This document shows, piece by piece, positions 22,514 to 30,190 of a DNA stretch of 64,000 nucleotides. A program made the position numbers and the translations under genes. The notes beneath the pieces are model-generated. The model was not told where the DNA came from, made no database searches, and worked only from the letters and a program-made list of their open reading frames with translations. Positions within the stretch are counted from its first letter, which is position 1; every line of letters begins with the position of its first letter. The stretch is from F23-B02 sp963625685 (lineage in GTDB: Bacteria > Bacillota > Clostridia > Oscillospirales > Oscillospiraceae). The DNA is taken from assembly GCA_963625685.1 (NCBI GenBank), contig CAVFTR010000007.1:40081-104080 (forward strand), written 5' to 3'.

Positions 22514-23245
22514 TCATTCTCCTCCGGCAAAGGCCGCGATGGCGTCGGCTGTGATGCGTATCTGCTCTGCGCCGGATATGCCCGGCTCGCCGTCGCCGTC
22601 CTGCGCGCCGTAGCTTCCGAACTGCGAGTGGCAGCCGCCCTCGATGACGAGCTCGGTCGTATCCCCGGGGAGCCGGCTTCTGTATTTTTCATATGAATCG
22701 CGGTCCAGCACGCCGTCGGCCGTGCCGTAGACGGACAATACGCGCAGCCCGCTCTGGCTGAGGTCCTCCGTTGAATACGCCGCCAGCAGGACGAGGCCCT
22801 CGAGCTCACCGGCGTGCGACGAGGCGTAGTCTGCCGCCATCGCGCCGCCGAGCGAATGTCCCGCCATGTACCAGTCTTCTATCTCGGGATGCTGCCGGCT
22901 CAGGCCGTCGGCCGCGTTCACGTCGAGCACCGCGAGGTTAGCGGGCATCTCCACCAGGGCGCAGGCTATCCCTCGCTGCGCACAGGCGAGCATCAGCGGC
23001 GCGTAGGCGCTGTGCTCGACCTTGCCGCCGGGATAAAAGATAAGCCCCGCCGACGGCTCGTCGGGCAGAAACCAGGTGACGCCGCCGAGCGTTTCGATAT
23101 CCACGCCGACGGTCTGCGCGCTCATTGCCGACAGGGCCTGCGCGTCTGCGTGATAATAGTCCGAGACATAGGCAAAGCAGCCGACGGCTGCGGCAAGCAG
23201 GAGCGCCAGGCACACGAGCAGTATTATTTTCGCCTTTTTCTTCAT
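22514..23245 (-). CDS. Membrane-anchored alpha/beta hydrolase
   Basis: 243 residues. An N-terminal signal-anchor helix (about 5-25) is followed by an alpha/beta hydrolase domain with nucleophile elbow GHSLGGAMA, Asp near SVYGTADGVLD and catalytic His in GGCHSQFG. It is related to the hydrolases annotated as carboxymethylenebutenolidase-like or esterase; substrate unknown. It is probably exported and faces outward. Operon with the DUF1275 gene. Confidence 0.87.
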   Translation of the reverse strand: MKKKAKIILLVCLALLLAAAVGCFAYVSDYYHADAQALSAMSAQTVGVDIETLGGVTWFLPDEPSAGLIFYPGGKVEHSAYAPLMLACAQRGIACALVEMPANLAVLDVNAADGLSRQHPEIEDWYMAGHSLGGAMAADYASSHAGELEGLVLLAAYSTEDLSQSGLRVLSVYGTADGVLDRDSYEKYRSRLPGDTTELVIEGGCHSQFGSYGAQDGDGEPGISGAEQIRITADAIAAFAGGE

Positions 23246-23286
23246 TTTCCCTTACCTCGGCCGTTTTCTCATCAGTATAACAGAAA

Positions 23287-23320
23287 ATCCCGCGAAATCA
23301 TAGCTTTGATTTCGCGGGAT
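23287..23320 (-). terminator. Terminator of the tRNA-Leu gene
   Basis: ATCCCGCGAAATCA (23287-23300) pairs perfectly with 23307-23320, with TTTT following on the minus strand, directly after the tRNA 3' end. Confidence 0.85.
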
Positions 23321-23323
23321 CTG

Positions 23324-23411
23324 TGGTGCGCGAGGCGGGACTTGAACCCGCACGCCCGGAGTGAGCACTAGAACCTGAATCTAGCGAGTCTGCCAATTCC
23401 ACCACTCGCGC
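23324..23411 (-). tRNA. tRNA-Leu (anticodon CAG), CCA encoded
   Basis: Minus-strand cloverleaf: acceptor GCGCGAG with CTCGCGC, D-arm with GGTGG...GGCAGAC, anticodon stem CTAGA/TCTAG around loop TTCAGGT (anticodon CAG), a long variable arm typical of Leu, T-arm GCGGGTTCAAGTCCCGC, discriminator A and encoded CCA (23326-23324). It decodes CUG. Confidence 0.95.
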
Positions 23412-23557
23412 ATTTAGTGCCTGATTATAATAGCATCCCTCGGCCGCATTGTCAAGAAAATTCTTTTTCTGCTTTTGCGATATTTTTTCGCCGCGCCTAT
23501 GTTAATTTATGCGCAGAGATGATATAATCACAGCATCAATATAAGGAGGTCCCATAT

Positions 23558-24415
23558 ATGGACAGAAAACAGCTTAAGGCGCAGTCAAAGGCGCTGATAA
23601 GAAGCGCCGAGCCCAGACCCGTCGTCACCGCGATCATATATATCCTCATTCTCGCGGCGCTCAGCTTCCTTTCATATAAGATGATCGGCGTATCGGCCAA
23701 TAAGCTTCAGCAGATATACGAGCAGTTCGGCTTCAACGCCGGAGTCACCTTCAACGGCGGCTCATACAGCTACGACCTGAATCAGGCCGATCTCGAGCAG
23801 TTTTTCTACGCCGTGCGCAGCGCGATGCCGGGGCCGGCCGCCATGCTGCTCGATCTGGCCATTCAGATACTGACCCTCCTCCTCGGCGCGGGCTTTGCGA
23901 TCTTCTGCCTGCGCACGGTGCGCGGCATGGGCGCCAGCTGCTGGAATCTTTTCGACGCCTTCGGCATGGTCCTGCGCGTACTGTGGCTGTACATCCTTGA
24001 GGGCATCTTCATCTTCCTGTGGGCGCTGCTGTTCATATTCCCCGCCTTCATCGCCTTCTACCGCTACCGCCAGGCGCTGTACCTGCTGCTCGAGCACCCG
24101 GAGATGAGCGCGCTGCAATGTATCACGGAGAGCAAGCGCCTCATGAAGGGGCGCAAGGCCGAGCTTTTCATAATGGACCTGAGCTTCATCGGCTGGGCGC
24201 TGCTCATCGGCCTTGTAAACTACCTGGGCGACAGTCTCGCCGCCGGTATGGGCACGTCTGTTGTCTCTCAGATACTCGGCGCGGTCGGTCTCGGAATACT
24301 CGTGCAGTTTTACGTCATGCCGTACATGGATCTGACCTATGCGGGCTACTACGTCGAGCTCACAAAGCCCGCCCCCGGCGCCGGCTTTGCCGACGGCTGG
24401 TCGCCCGAGCTCTGA
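23558..24415 (+). CDS. DUF975 family membrane protein
   Basis: 285 residues. The short cytoplasmic start MDRKQLKAQSKALI is the DUF975 signature. About five or six membrane segments follow, with an FPAFIAFYRYRQALYLL stretch and a conserved ITESKRLMKGRK loop. The family is widespread in Clostridia without a known role. AGGAGGT precedes the ATG. The beta-CASP gene starts 10 bases after the stop. Confidence 0.88.
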   Translation: MDRKQLKAQSKALIRSAEPRPVVTAIIYILILAALSFLSYKMIGVSANKLQQIYEQFGFNAGVTFNGGSYSYDLNQADLEQFFYAVRSAMPGPAAMLLDLAIQILTLLLGAGFAIFCLRTVRGMGASCWNLFDAFGMVLRVLWLYILEGIFIFLWALLFIFPAFIAFYRYRQALYLLLEHPEMSALQCITESKRLMKGRKAELFIMDLSFIGWALLIGLVNYLGDSLAAGMGTSVVSQILGAVGLGILVQFYVMPYMDLTYAGYYVELTKPAPGAGFADGWSPEL

Positions 24416-24425
24416 GGACAGGAAA

Positions 24426-26039
24426 ATGAAGCTTACTTTTCTCGGCGCCGCTCATGAGGTCACGGGAAGCTGTACGCTCATCGAGGCCGGCGATAAGAAG
24501 GGCCTTGTCGACTGCGGCATGGAGCAGGGCAAGGACCTCTTTGAAAATCAGGAGCTGCCGGTCGCGGCATCGGCGCTCGACTTTGTGCTGGTCACCCACG
24601 CGCATATAGACCACTCGGGGCTGCTGCCGCTGCTGTATAAAAACGGCTTTCGCGGCGCGGTGTACGCGACGGGGGCAAGCTGCTCGCTGCTGGATATCAT
24701 GCTGCGCGACTGCGCGCACATCCAGATGTCCGAGGCGGAGTGGAAAACGCGCAAGGCGATGCGGCGCGGCGAGGATCCCGTTGAGCCGCTGTACGACCTT
24801 GAGGACGTCTCGGGGCTGCTGAGGCTCCTGCGCCCCTGTGAGTACGGCAGCATGATCCAGGTCAACGAATCGGTGACCGTGCGCTTTACGGACGTGGGGC
24901 ATCTGCTGGGCTCGGCGGCTGTCGAGATATGGCTCAGAGAGCGCGGCTGCGAGAAAAAGCTCGTCTTCTCCGGCGATATCGGAAACCTCGACCAGCCGAT
25001 ACTCTGCGACCCGAAGCATATAGACAGGACCGATTACCTCGTCATCGAATCGACCTACGGCGACCGGAACCACTCCGAGGAGCGGCCGGACTACATCGCC
25101 GCGCTCTCCGGCTTCATCCAGCGCACGCTCGACCGCGGCGGAAACGTCGTCATCCCCGCCTTTGCCGTCGGCAGAACGCAGGAGATGCTCTATTTCATAC
25201 GCGAGATCAAAAGCCGCGGCCTCGTGAAGGGTCACGACAGCTTCCCCGTCTACCTCGACAGCCCGCTCGCCATCGAGGCTACGGGCGTATTTCTGCAATG
25301 CGACACGAGCTACGTCGACGAGGAGATGCGCGCGATCATACGCTCGGGCGAAAATCCCCTGTACTTTCCCGGACTGCACACGGCGGTCAGCCAGGAGGAA
25401 TCGCGGGCCATAAACGAGGATAAGGAGCCCAAGGTCATCATATCCGCGTCCGGCATGTGCGACGCGGGACGCGTGCGCCACCATCTCAAGCACAATCTGT
25501 GGCGGCCCGAGTGCCTTGTGCTGTTCGTCGGCTATCAGGCGGCCGGAACGCTCGGCCGCGCCCTGCACGACGGGGTGAAGAGCGTAAAGCTCTTCAACGA
25601 GGAGATAGAGGTCAGAGCGGAGATCGCCGCGCTCCCCGGCGTCAGCGGCCATGCCGACAAGCGGGGGCTCATCGCCTGGCTCGAGGGCTTTTCCGAAAAG
25701 CCGCAGCTCGTTTTCGTAAATCACGGCGGCCCGGAGAGCGCCGACAGCTTCACCGCCTGCCTCAACGACGAGCTGGGCTACCGCGCCTTCGCGCCGTACA
25801 GCGGCACGCAGTTTGATCTGCGCGAGGGACGCTTCACCGTCGTCGCCGAGGGCAGGCCCATCGTCCGCGAGAGCGGGGCTCCGGCGGGCGGGCGCAGGGT
25901 AAATCCCCTGTTTGCCGAGCTCGTGCGCGCGGCGGAGGAGCTCATGCAGGCCGTGCGCGGCTGCGAGGGGCGGCCGAACCGCGAGCTGCGCGGCTTTGCC
26001 TCCTCCATACGCAAGCTGACGGACAAGATAAAACGATAG
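24426..26039 (+). CDS. Beta-CASP metallo-beta-lactamase, probable RNA nuclease (KH-less CPSF type)
   Basis: 537 residues. The MBL part has THAHIDHSG (HxHxDH), FSGDIGN and VIESTYGDR. The inserted beta-CASP domain has FAVGRTQEML, ISASGMCDAGRV, and GYQAAGTLGR, then SGHADKRGL and the late VNHGGP. This set matches the bacterial CPSF-73/Ysh1-like group annotated as RNA-specific MBL hydrolases. The C-terminal helix is short. The ATG at 24426 has AGGA upstream. RNA cleavage is inferred from the family. Confidence 0.9.
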   Translation: MKLTFLGAAHEVTGSCTLIEAGDKKGLVDCGMEQGKDLFENQELPVAASALDFVLVTHAHIDHSGLLPLLYKNGFRGAVYATGASCSLLDIMLRDCAHIQMSEAEWKTRKAMRRGEDPVEPLYDLEDVSGLLRLLRPCEYGSMIQVNESVTVRFTDVGHLLGSAAVEIWLRERGCEKKLVFSGDIGNLDQPILCDPKHIDRTDYLVIESTYGDRNHSEERPDYIAALSGFIQRTLDRGGNVVIPAFAVGRTQEMLYFIREIKSRGLVKGHDSFPVYLDSPLAIEATGVFLQCDTSYVDEEMRAIIRSGENPLYFPGLHTAVSQEESRAINEDKEPKVIISASGMCDAGRVRHHLKHNLWRPECLVLFVGYQAAGTLGRALHDGVKSVKLFNEEIEVRAEIAALPGVSGHADKRGLIAWLEGFSEKPQLVFVNHGGPESADSFTACLNDELGYRAFAPYSGTQFDLREGRFTVVAEGRPIVRESGAPAGGRRVNPLFAELVRAAEELMQAVRGCEGRPNRELRGFASSIRKLTDKIKR

Positions 26040-26055
26040 TATTCCTGCAAAAAGA

Positions 26056-26083
26056 CGGCGGAGCCGTTTGCTCCGCCGGTTTT
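26056..26083 (+). terminator. Intrinsic terminator
   Basis: CGGCGGAGC (26056-26064) pairs with GCTCCGCCG (26070-26078), then five T. It ends the DUF975/beta-CASP operon. Confidence 0.85.
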
Positions 26084-26248
26084 TCTTCGCACTCGGGCAA
26101 AATTATGCAATTATTCTTGCGCAGTTTTATGCATTTGCCTATATTTTTGTCATTTCAGGCGATTCTGTACATTGTGTTCTGTAAAATTAAGAACTATTAT
26201 GTGGTCAATAAAAAGACAGTCCCTGAACGGGGCGGAAAGGATCACATC

Positions 26249-26770
26249 ATGAAAACCAGAACTTCAAACAACACCGTTTATATCATCACCGCCGTTCTCT
26301 CGGTACTGGTGCTGCTGCTCGCGGCCGTCGGCTTCACGAACGTCGAGACCGACAAGGTCGAGCGCATATCCGCCAGCACGAACCTTATAAAGCACGCCGG
26401 CGACGCAGACAGCCTTGCGCTTTCCATGGGACTGAGCAACACCGTGTATTCCTCGGCCGCGCAGAGCCCCGCGGACGATAACGACGACGAGCTCGCCCGC
26501 ATGGCAGAGAGCCTCAGGCCGGTCGCCGAGCTCGGCACCGACGCCTCCATCCTCGACCGCGACGTAGCCTATCTGCTCAACAACAGCAGCTCATGGAGCG
26601 GCTCGACCTACGGCGAGATATGCAGCTCCGTCAGCGCGGCCGCTCAGGCCGACATAGACGCCGCGAACCACGACGCCGCCGTCTGGACGGCAGTGTGCGC
26701 GATACTCGCTCTGGCAGGCATCGCCGGACTTGTGGTCTCGGTGACCGGCATCGAGTACGGCAAGCATTGA
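26249..26770 (+). CDS. Unrecognised bitopic membrane protein
   Basis: 173 residues. A membrane helix near 12-33 (TVYIITAVLSVLVLLLAAVGF), an extracellular Ser/Asp/Ala-rich region of about 100 residues, and a second helix near 147-168. The ATG at 26249 has GGAAAGG upstream; the frame extends left without a site. No family recognised. It is a single-gene unit between two terminators. The outside region lacks cysteines and known motifs. Confidence 0.65.
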   Translation: MKTRTSNNTVYIITAVLSVLVLLLAAVGFTNVETDKVERISASTNLIKHAGDADSLALSMGLSNTVYSSAAQSPADDNDDELARMAESLRPVAELGTDASILDRDVAYLLNNSSSWSGSTYGEICSSVSAAAQADIDAANHDAAVWTAVCAILALAGIAGLVVSVTGIEYGKH

Positions 26771-26815
26771 TTCTCTGTTCTCCTTCTATATTTACTCCCT
26801 ATTTACTCCCTAAGG

Positions 26816-26847
26816 AAAATCCCGAGTGCTTCGGCACTCGGGATTTT
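26816..26847. terminator. Bidirectional intrinsic terminator
   Basis: AAAATCCCGAGTGC (26816-26829) pairs with 26834-26847 around a TTCG tetraloop; T-runs on both strands. It separates the convergent genes on each side. Confidence 0.9.
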
Positions 26848-26855
26848 TCTGTTTG

Positions 26856-27551
26856 TCAGGGGTGAGGCTTGCCCTCGCGGTAGGCCGCCATTATGTCGCG
26901 GAACACCTCGCCGTTGGAGGGCGGCGTCCAGGTTATGGCGTTGGCTCCGGCGGCTATGGTCTGCATTATGCTCTCATCGGTCGGGCCGCCGGTCGCAATG
27001 ACCGGCACGTCGGGGTGCGTCTGCTTTATCCTGCGCACGACGTCGGGGGTATCGGCCGCGGCGGAGACGTTGAAAATGTCCGCTCCGGCGGCTATGCGCG
27101 CCTCGATATCGACGTCCTTGCGCGCAACGGTGATGACGACGGGGATATCGACCGTGTGCCGCACGAGCGAGAGCACCTCGTTCGAGGTCGGGTCGTTGAG
27201 CACGACGCCGGTCGCGCCCTGCATCTCGGCAAACATGGCGAGATTTATCGCCCTCTGTCCCTGCGTGAGCCCGCCGCCGACGCCGGAGAACACCGGGATA
27301 TCCGCCGCGGTGAGCAGCGCCTGCGTTATGACCGGCTGCGGCGTGAAGGGGTAGACCGCCATTATGGCGTCTGCGTTGACGTTTCTGATGATGCTCAGGT
27401 CGGTGGAGAACACGAGCGACTTGATGCGCTTGCCGAAAACGATTATACCGCTGCATTTATATATGCACTCGGGCACACGAAGCGCAAACTTGCGCAGCGT
27501 TCCGTCCACTCTGTTTGGTAATTTTTTCTCAATGGATACTTCATCATGCAT
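26856..27551 (-). CDS. TIM-barrel protein of unknown substrate
   Basis: 231 residues with the beta/alpha-barrel pattern of phosphate-binding barrels: strands at DAIMAVYPF, IPVFSGVGGGL, GVVLNDPTS, VVITVARKD, AGADIFNVSAAAD, VPVIATGGPTDE and ANAITWTPP. The late IATGGPT loop is the typical phosphate site. It resembles NanE/thiazole-synthase-like barrels, but no catalytic set is clear. The ATG at 27551 has GGAG upstream, and it overlaps the amidohydrolase end by eight bases. Last gene of the S24-regulator operon. Confidence 0.7.
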   Translation of the reverse strand: MHDEVSIEKKLPNRVDGTLRKFALRVPECIYKCSGIIVFGKRIKSLVFSTDLSIIRNVNADAIMAVYPFTPQPVITQALLTAADIPVFSGVGGGLTQGQRAINLAMFAEMQGATGVVLNDPTSNEVLSLVRHTVDIPVVITVARKDVDIEARIAAGADIFNVSAAADTPDVVRRIKQTHPDVPVIATGGPTDESIMQTIAAGANAITWTPPSNGEVFRDIMAAYREGKPHP

Positions 27552-28701
27552 AATTTTCACTCTCCAATATTCTTTTGAATGTCTCCGCTCCGACGAGCAG
27601 CACGTCCTCGTCAAAGTCGAAGCTGCTGCTGTGCAGCGGCGCTCCTCCCCTGCCGCCGTTTATGCCCAGGAACATGAACATGCCCTCGACCTCGCGCTGG
27701 TATTCGGCAAAATCCTCCGCGGCCATGACGGGCTCGACGAGCACGGTGTCGTCCATCGAGTCGAGCAGCGTGTAAAAATGCTCGACCAGCGGTCTCGGAT
27801 TTGCGACGTAGGGGTAGTGAACTATCGTTTTCATCGAAATGGCCGCGCCGGTCGCCATCTCGAGGCCCTTTAAAAGTGCGATTATCTGCCGCATGAGCTT
27901 GTCGTACAGGTCGTTGCTGAAAACGCGCAGGGTACCGCTCATGGTGACCTCCTCGGCGATGACGTTGTGCGCCGTGCCGCCGTTTATCTTGCCGAGGGTC
28001 AGCAGCGCGTCCTGATGCGGGTCGACGTCGCGCGTTATGACCGACTGGATCATCGTTATGAGCTCGGCCGCGATGACGATCGCGTCGATGCCCATCTGCG
28101 GCGTGGAGGCGTGGGCGCTTTTGCCGCGGACCTTTATCTCAAAATCGCTCGTCTGCGCCATGAGGTTGGACCAGCGTATTCCGATCTTGCCCTTGGGCAC
28201 GGTCGGCCACAGGTGCAGGCCGTAGATGCGGTCTACCCTCGGGCTTTCCAGCGCGCCCTCGCTTATCATCCTCCTCGCGCCGCCCCAGCCCTCCTCGCCG
28301 GGCTGGAACAGCAGCACGACGTTGCATCTGAGCTTATCCCTGTTGAGCGATATCCATCTGGCCAGCAGCAGAAGTATCGTCATGTGCCCGTCGTGGCCGC
28401 AGCCGTGCATGACGCCCTTATGGCGCGAGCGGAAGCGGAAGCGGTTCTCCTCGGTGTTTTTCATGCCGTCCATGTCGGCGCGGAAGGCTATCGTGCGCTC
28501 TGTGCCCGCTGCTCGGAACACAGCCTTCAGGCCCGTCTCCGCCAGCACCCTCAGCTCGTCCGGGCGGCAGGCCTCAAGGATGGGTCTTATGTACTCGTGC
28601 GTCTGACGCAGCTCAAAGCCGAGCTCCGGTATTTTGTGCAGATCCCGGCGTATTTTCACGCAGTCGTCCTTCATGCCGAGTATCTGTTCGCTTATCTGCA
28701 T
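27544..28701 (-). CDS. M20 family amidohydrolase (aminoacylase/IAA-hydrolase type)
   Basis: 385 residues. Metal-site motifs are present: RADMDGM, MHGCGHDGHM, PGEEGWGGAR, and AEDFAEYQ near the C terminus. The lid domain has GKSAHAS. These are the marks of the M20D amidohydrolases that remove N-acyl groups from amino acids or peptides. The ATG at 28701 is three bases after the upstream DUF3267 stop. Operon with XRE-S24, DUF3267 and TIM-barrel genes. Confidence 0.93.
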   Translation of the reverse strand: MQISEQILGMKDDCVKIRRDLHKIPELGFELRQTHEYIRPILEACRPDELRVLAETGLKAVFRAAGTERTIAFRADMDGMKNTEENRFRFRSRHKGVMHGCGHDGHMTILLLLARWISLNRDKLRCNVVLLFQPGEEGWGGARRMISEGALESPRVDRIYGLHLWPTVPKGKIGIRWSNLMAQTSDFEIKVRGKSAHASTPQMGIDAIVIAAELITMIQSVITRDVDPHQDALLTLGKINGGTAHNVIAEEVTMSGTLRVFSNDLYDKLMRQIIALLKGLEMATGAAISMKTIVHYPYVANPRPLVEHFYTLLDSMDDTVLVEPVMAAEDFAEYQREVEGMFMFLGINGGRGGAPLHSSSFDFDEDVLLVGAETFKRILESENYA

Positions 28702-28704
28702 TTT

Positions 28705-29277
28705 TTATTTCTCCGTAGCTATCAGTATCTTACAGCCCTCGTTTTTGACGAGGACCGTGTCCTTTTCCTTTGAAAGGATGTATGCCGTGTACAGCTCGCC
28801 CGCCGCTCCGGCGAGAGCAACGGTGAATATCACATAGCACTGCCAGAAAAGCCTGTCGGGCAGCACGAGCATGCATATGAGCATCAAAAGGCACACGGCG
28901 GCGGCCGGCGCAAGGCTCATGATGAGGTAGCTTTTCCTGTCGAGCCAGCATTTGTATTCGATATGGGCGCTCAGCCCATCGCGCACGACGCGGGCGGGCT
29001 TGCCCGTGAGCCTGCCGATGATATAGCACCTGAGATACTCCTGAGCTATGAGGCTCGCTGCGAGGACGAGCATGACGAGCACGAATCTCGCCAGCAGAGC
29101 AAAAGCTCCGGCTGCGTCAAACAGCAGGCTTATGCTTTTTATAAGGCAGCCGAGCGCGATGAGCGCGGCCGCTGCCGCGCCGGACGCGGCATAGAGCCTT
29201 ATCGTGAGCCTCTTATCGCCGTCAGGCGCGACGGTCCGGGCCTCAAAGCCCTTCGGCAGCTTGTTTTCAAAGGTCAT
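28705..29277 (-). CDS. DUF3267-like membrane protein lacking an HExxH motif
   Basis: 190 residues with four hydrophobic segments. The arrangement of the second helix, AQEYLRCYIIGRLTGKPARV, and the following YLIMSLAPAAAV resembles DUF3267, a family related to membrane zinc metalloproteases that often has HExxH at this helix. Here the position reads QEYLR, so a protease function is unlikely. The ATG at 29277 has GGAGTGA overlapping the end of the regulator gene. The family call is by pattern only. Confidence 0.6.
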   Translation of the reverse strand: MTFENKLPKGFEARTVAPDGDKRLTIRLYAASGAAAAALIALGCLIKSISLLFDAAGAFALLARFVLVMLVLAASLIAQEYLRCYIIGRLTGKPARVVRDGLSAHIEYKCWLDRKSYLIMSLAPAAAVCLLMLICMLVLPDRLFWQCYVIFTVALAGAAGELYTAYILSKEKDTVLVKNEGCKILIATEK

Positions 29278-29281
29278 ACCG

Positions 29282-30013
29282 TCACTCCGTTTCCGGCAGG
29301 GGTATGCTCTTATCCAGCAGCACCTTGCCAAAGCACATGAGCGTTATTCCCGAGCTTGCGGGTATCATCACGTCGGCGTCGCGGCGTGCGCGGTTTGCCG
29401 AGAACAGATACACGTTTCCGCTGTAGTCCTGGCAGTACTGCTTGCACTTCATGTCCCCGTCGACGAAGAAAAGCCCCACGTCGCCGTCGTGGATGATGGC
29501 GCCGCGCTTGCACAGGGCTACCGAGCCGTCGGCTATATACGGCTCCATGCTGTCGCCGTCGATGCGCACGGCGAAGTCAGCGGGGTCGTTTTTTCCGACC
29601 GTGTAGTCCTCGTAGTCGTCGCCGAAGGCGGGCGAGGCATAGCCCGCTGCGGCCGGAGTGAGGTAGAGAGGTATTATCCTGCCTTCCTCCCCGTCCTGCG
29701 CGGACGCCTCCTCGCGGCGGCCCAGCTCATGGTCTATGACCAGATCGACCAGCTCCCTGCCGCTGTCGGACAGCCGCCTGTATCTTCCGATGAGCTGCCA
29801 TTCGCGCAGATCTGGCATCTTCGGCAGCGCGGTATCCTCGCACAGCCGCTCGACCGGGACGTTGAGCTGCTTGCATATATGCATCATCATGTCGAAATCG
29901 ACCTTCTGATTGTCGCGCTTTACCATGCTGTAAAGCGTCTGGGCGGAAACGTTCAGCCTTCGGGCAAGCTCGCTTATGCTTATGCCCTGCTCCTGAAGTA
30001 TCTCCTTGAGCAT
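29282..30013 (-). CDS. XRE-S24 (LexA/C1-like) repressor
   Basis: 243 residues. HTH domain at the N terminus (ISISELARRLNVSAQTLYSMV), a linker, then an S24 peptidase-like domain with the catalytic Ser in IDGDSMEPYI and a Lys in the DMKCKQYC strand. An Ala-Gly self-cleavage site may lie at PAAAGYASP. Such regulators are usually inactivated by RecA-stimulated self-cleavage or by binding a signal. I start at the ATG at 30013; a TTG at 30025 with a better AGGAGG spacing is the alternative. First gene of a four-gene operon and divergent from the P1B-like ATPase. Confidence 0.88.
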   Translation of the reverse strand: MLKEILQEQGISISELARRLNVSAQTLYSMVKRDNQKVDFDMMMHICKQLNVPVERLCEDTALPKMPDLREWQLIGRYRRLSDSGRELVDLVIDHELGRREEASAQDGEEGRIIPLYLTPAAAGYASPAFGDDYEDYTVGKNDPADFAVRIDGDSMEPYIADGSVALCKRGAIIHDGDVGLFFVDGDMKCKQYCQDYSGNVYLFSANRARRDADVMIPASSGITLMCFGKVLLDKSIPLPETE

Positions 30014-30065
30014 TGAGCCTCTCAAGCGGCGCACCTCCTGTACTACTATTATTTAATATATCAAT

Positions 30066-30094
30066 ATCATAACATCTGACGAAGATTACGTCAA
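30066..30094 (-). promoter_or_regulatory. Promoter of the XRE-S24 operon with embedded operator
   Basis: Minus strand: TTGACG (30094-30089), 17-base spacer, TATGAT (30071-30066). An inverted repeat TGACG-N7-CGTCA (30077-30093) fills the spacer and is a likely autorepression site. Confidence 0.75.
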
Positions 30095-30132
30095 GGAATA
30101 ATAATAATTGTCAAAATTATGTGTATGCGGAT

Positions 30133-30162
30133 TTGACAGGTATTATATAATTAGTTTAGTAT
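30133..30162 (+). promoter_or_regulatory. Candidate promoter of the P1B-like ATPase gene
   Basis: TTGACA (30133-30138), 18-base spacer, TAGTAT (30157-30162). It lies 40 bp from the operator of the divergent regulator. The -10 match is moderate. Confidence 0.5.
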
Positions 30163-30190
30163 GGATGATCATATGATCGGAGGCCGGATA

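Noticed and set aside
23324..23411. tRNA-Leu as an integration site
   Set aside because: Neighbouring genes are ordinary and no duplicate of the tRNA 3' end was found in the window.
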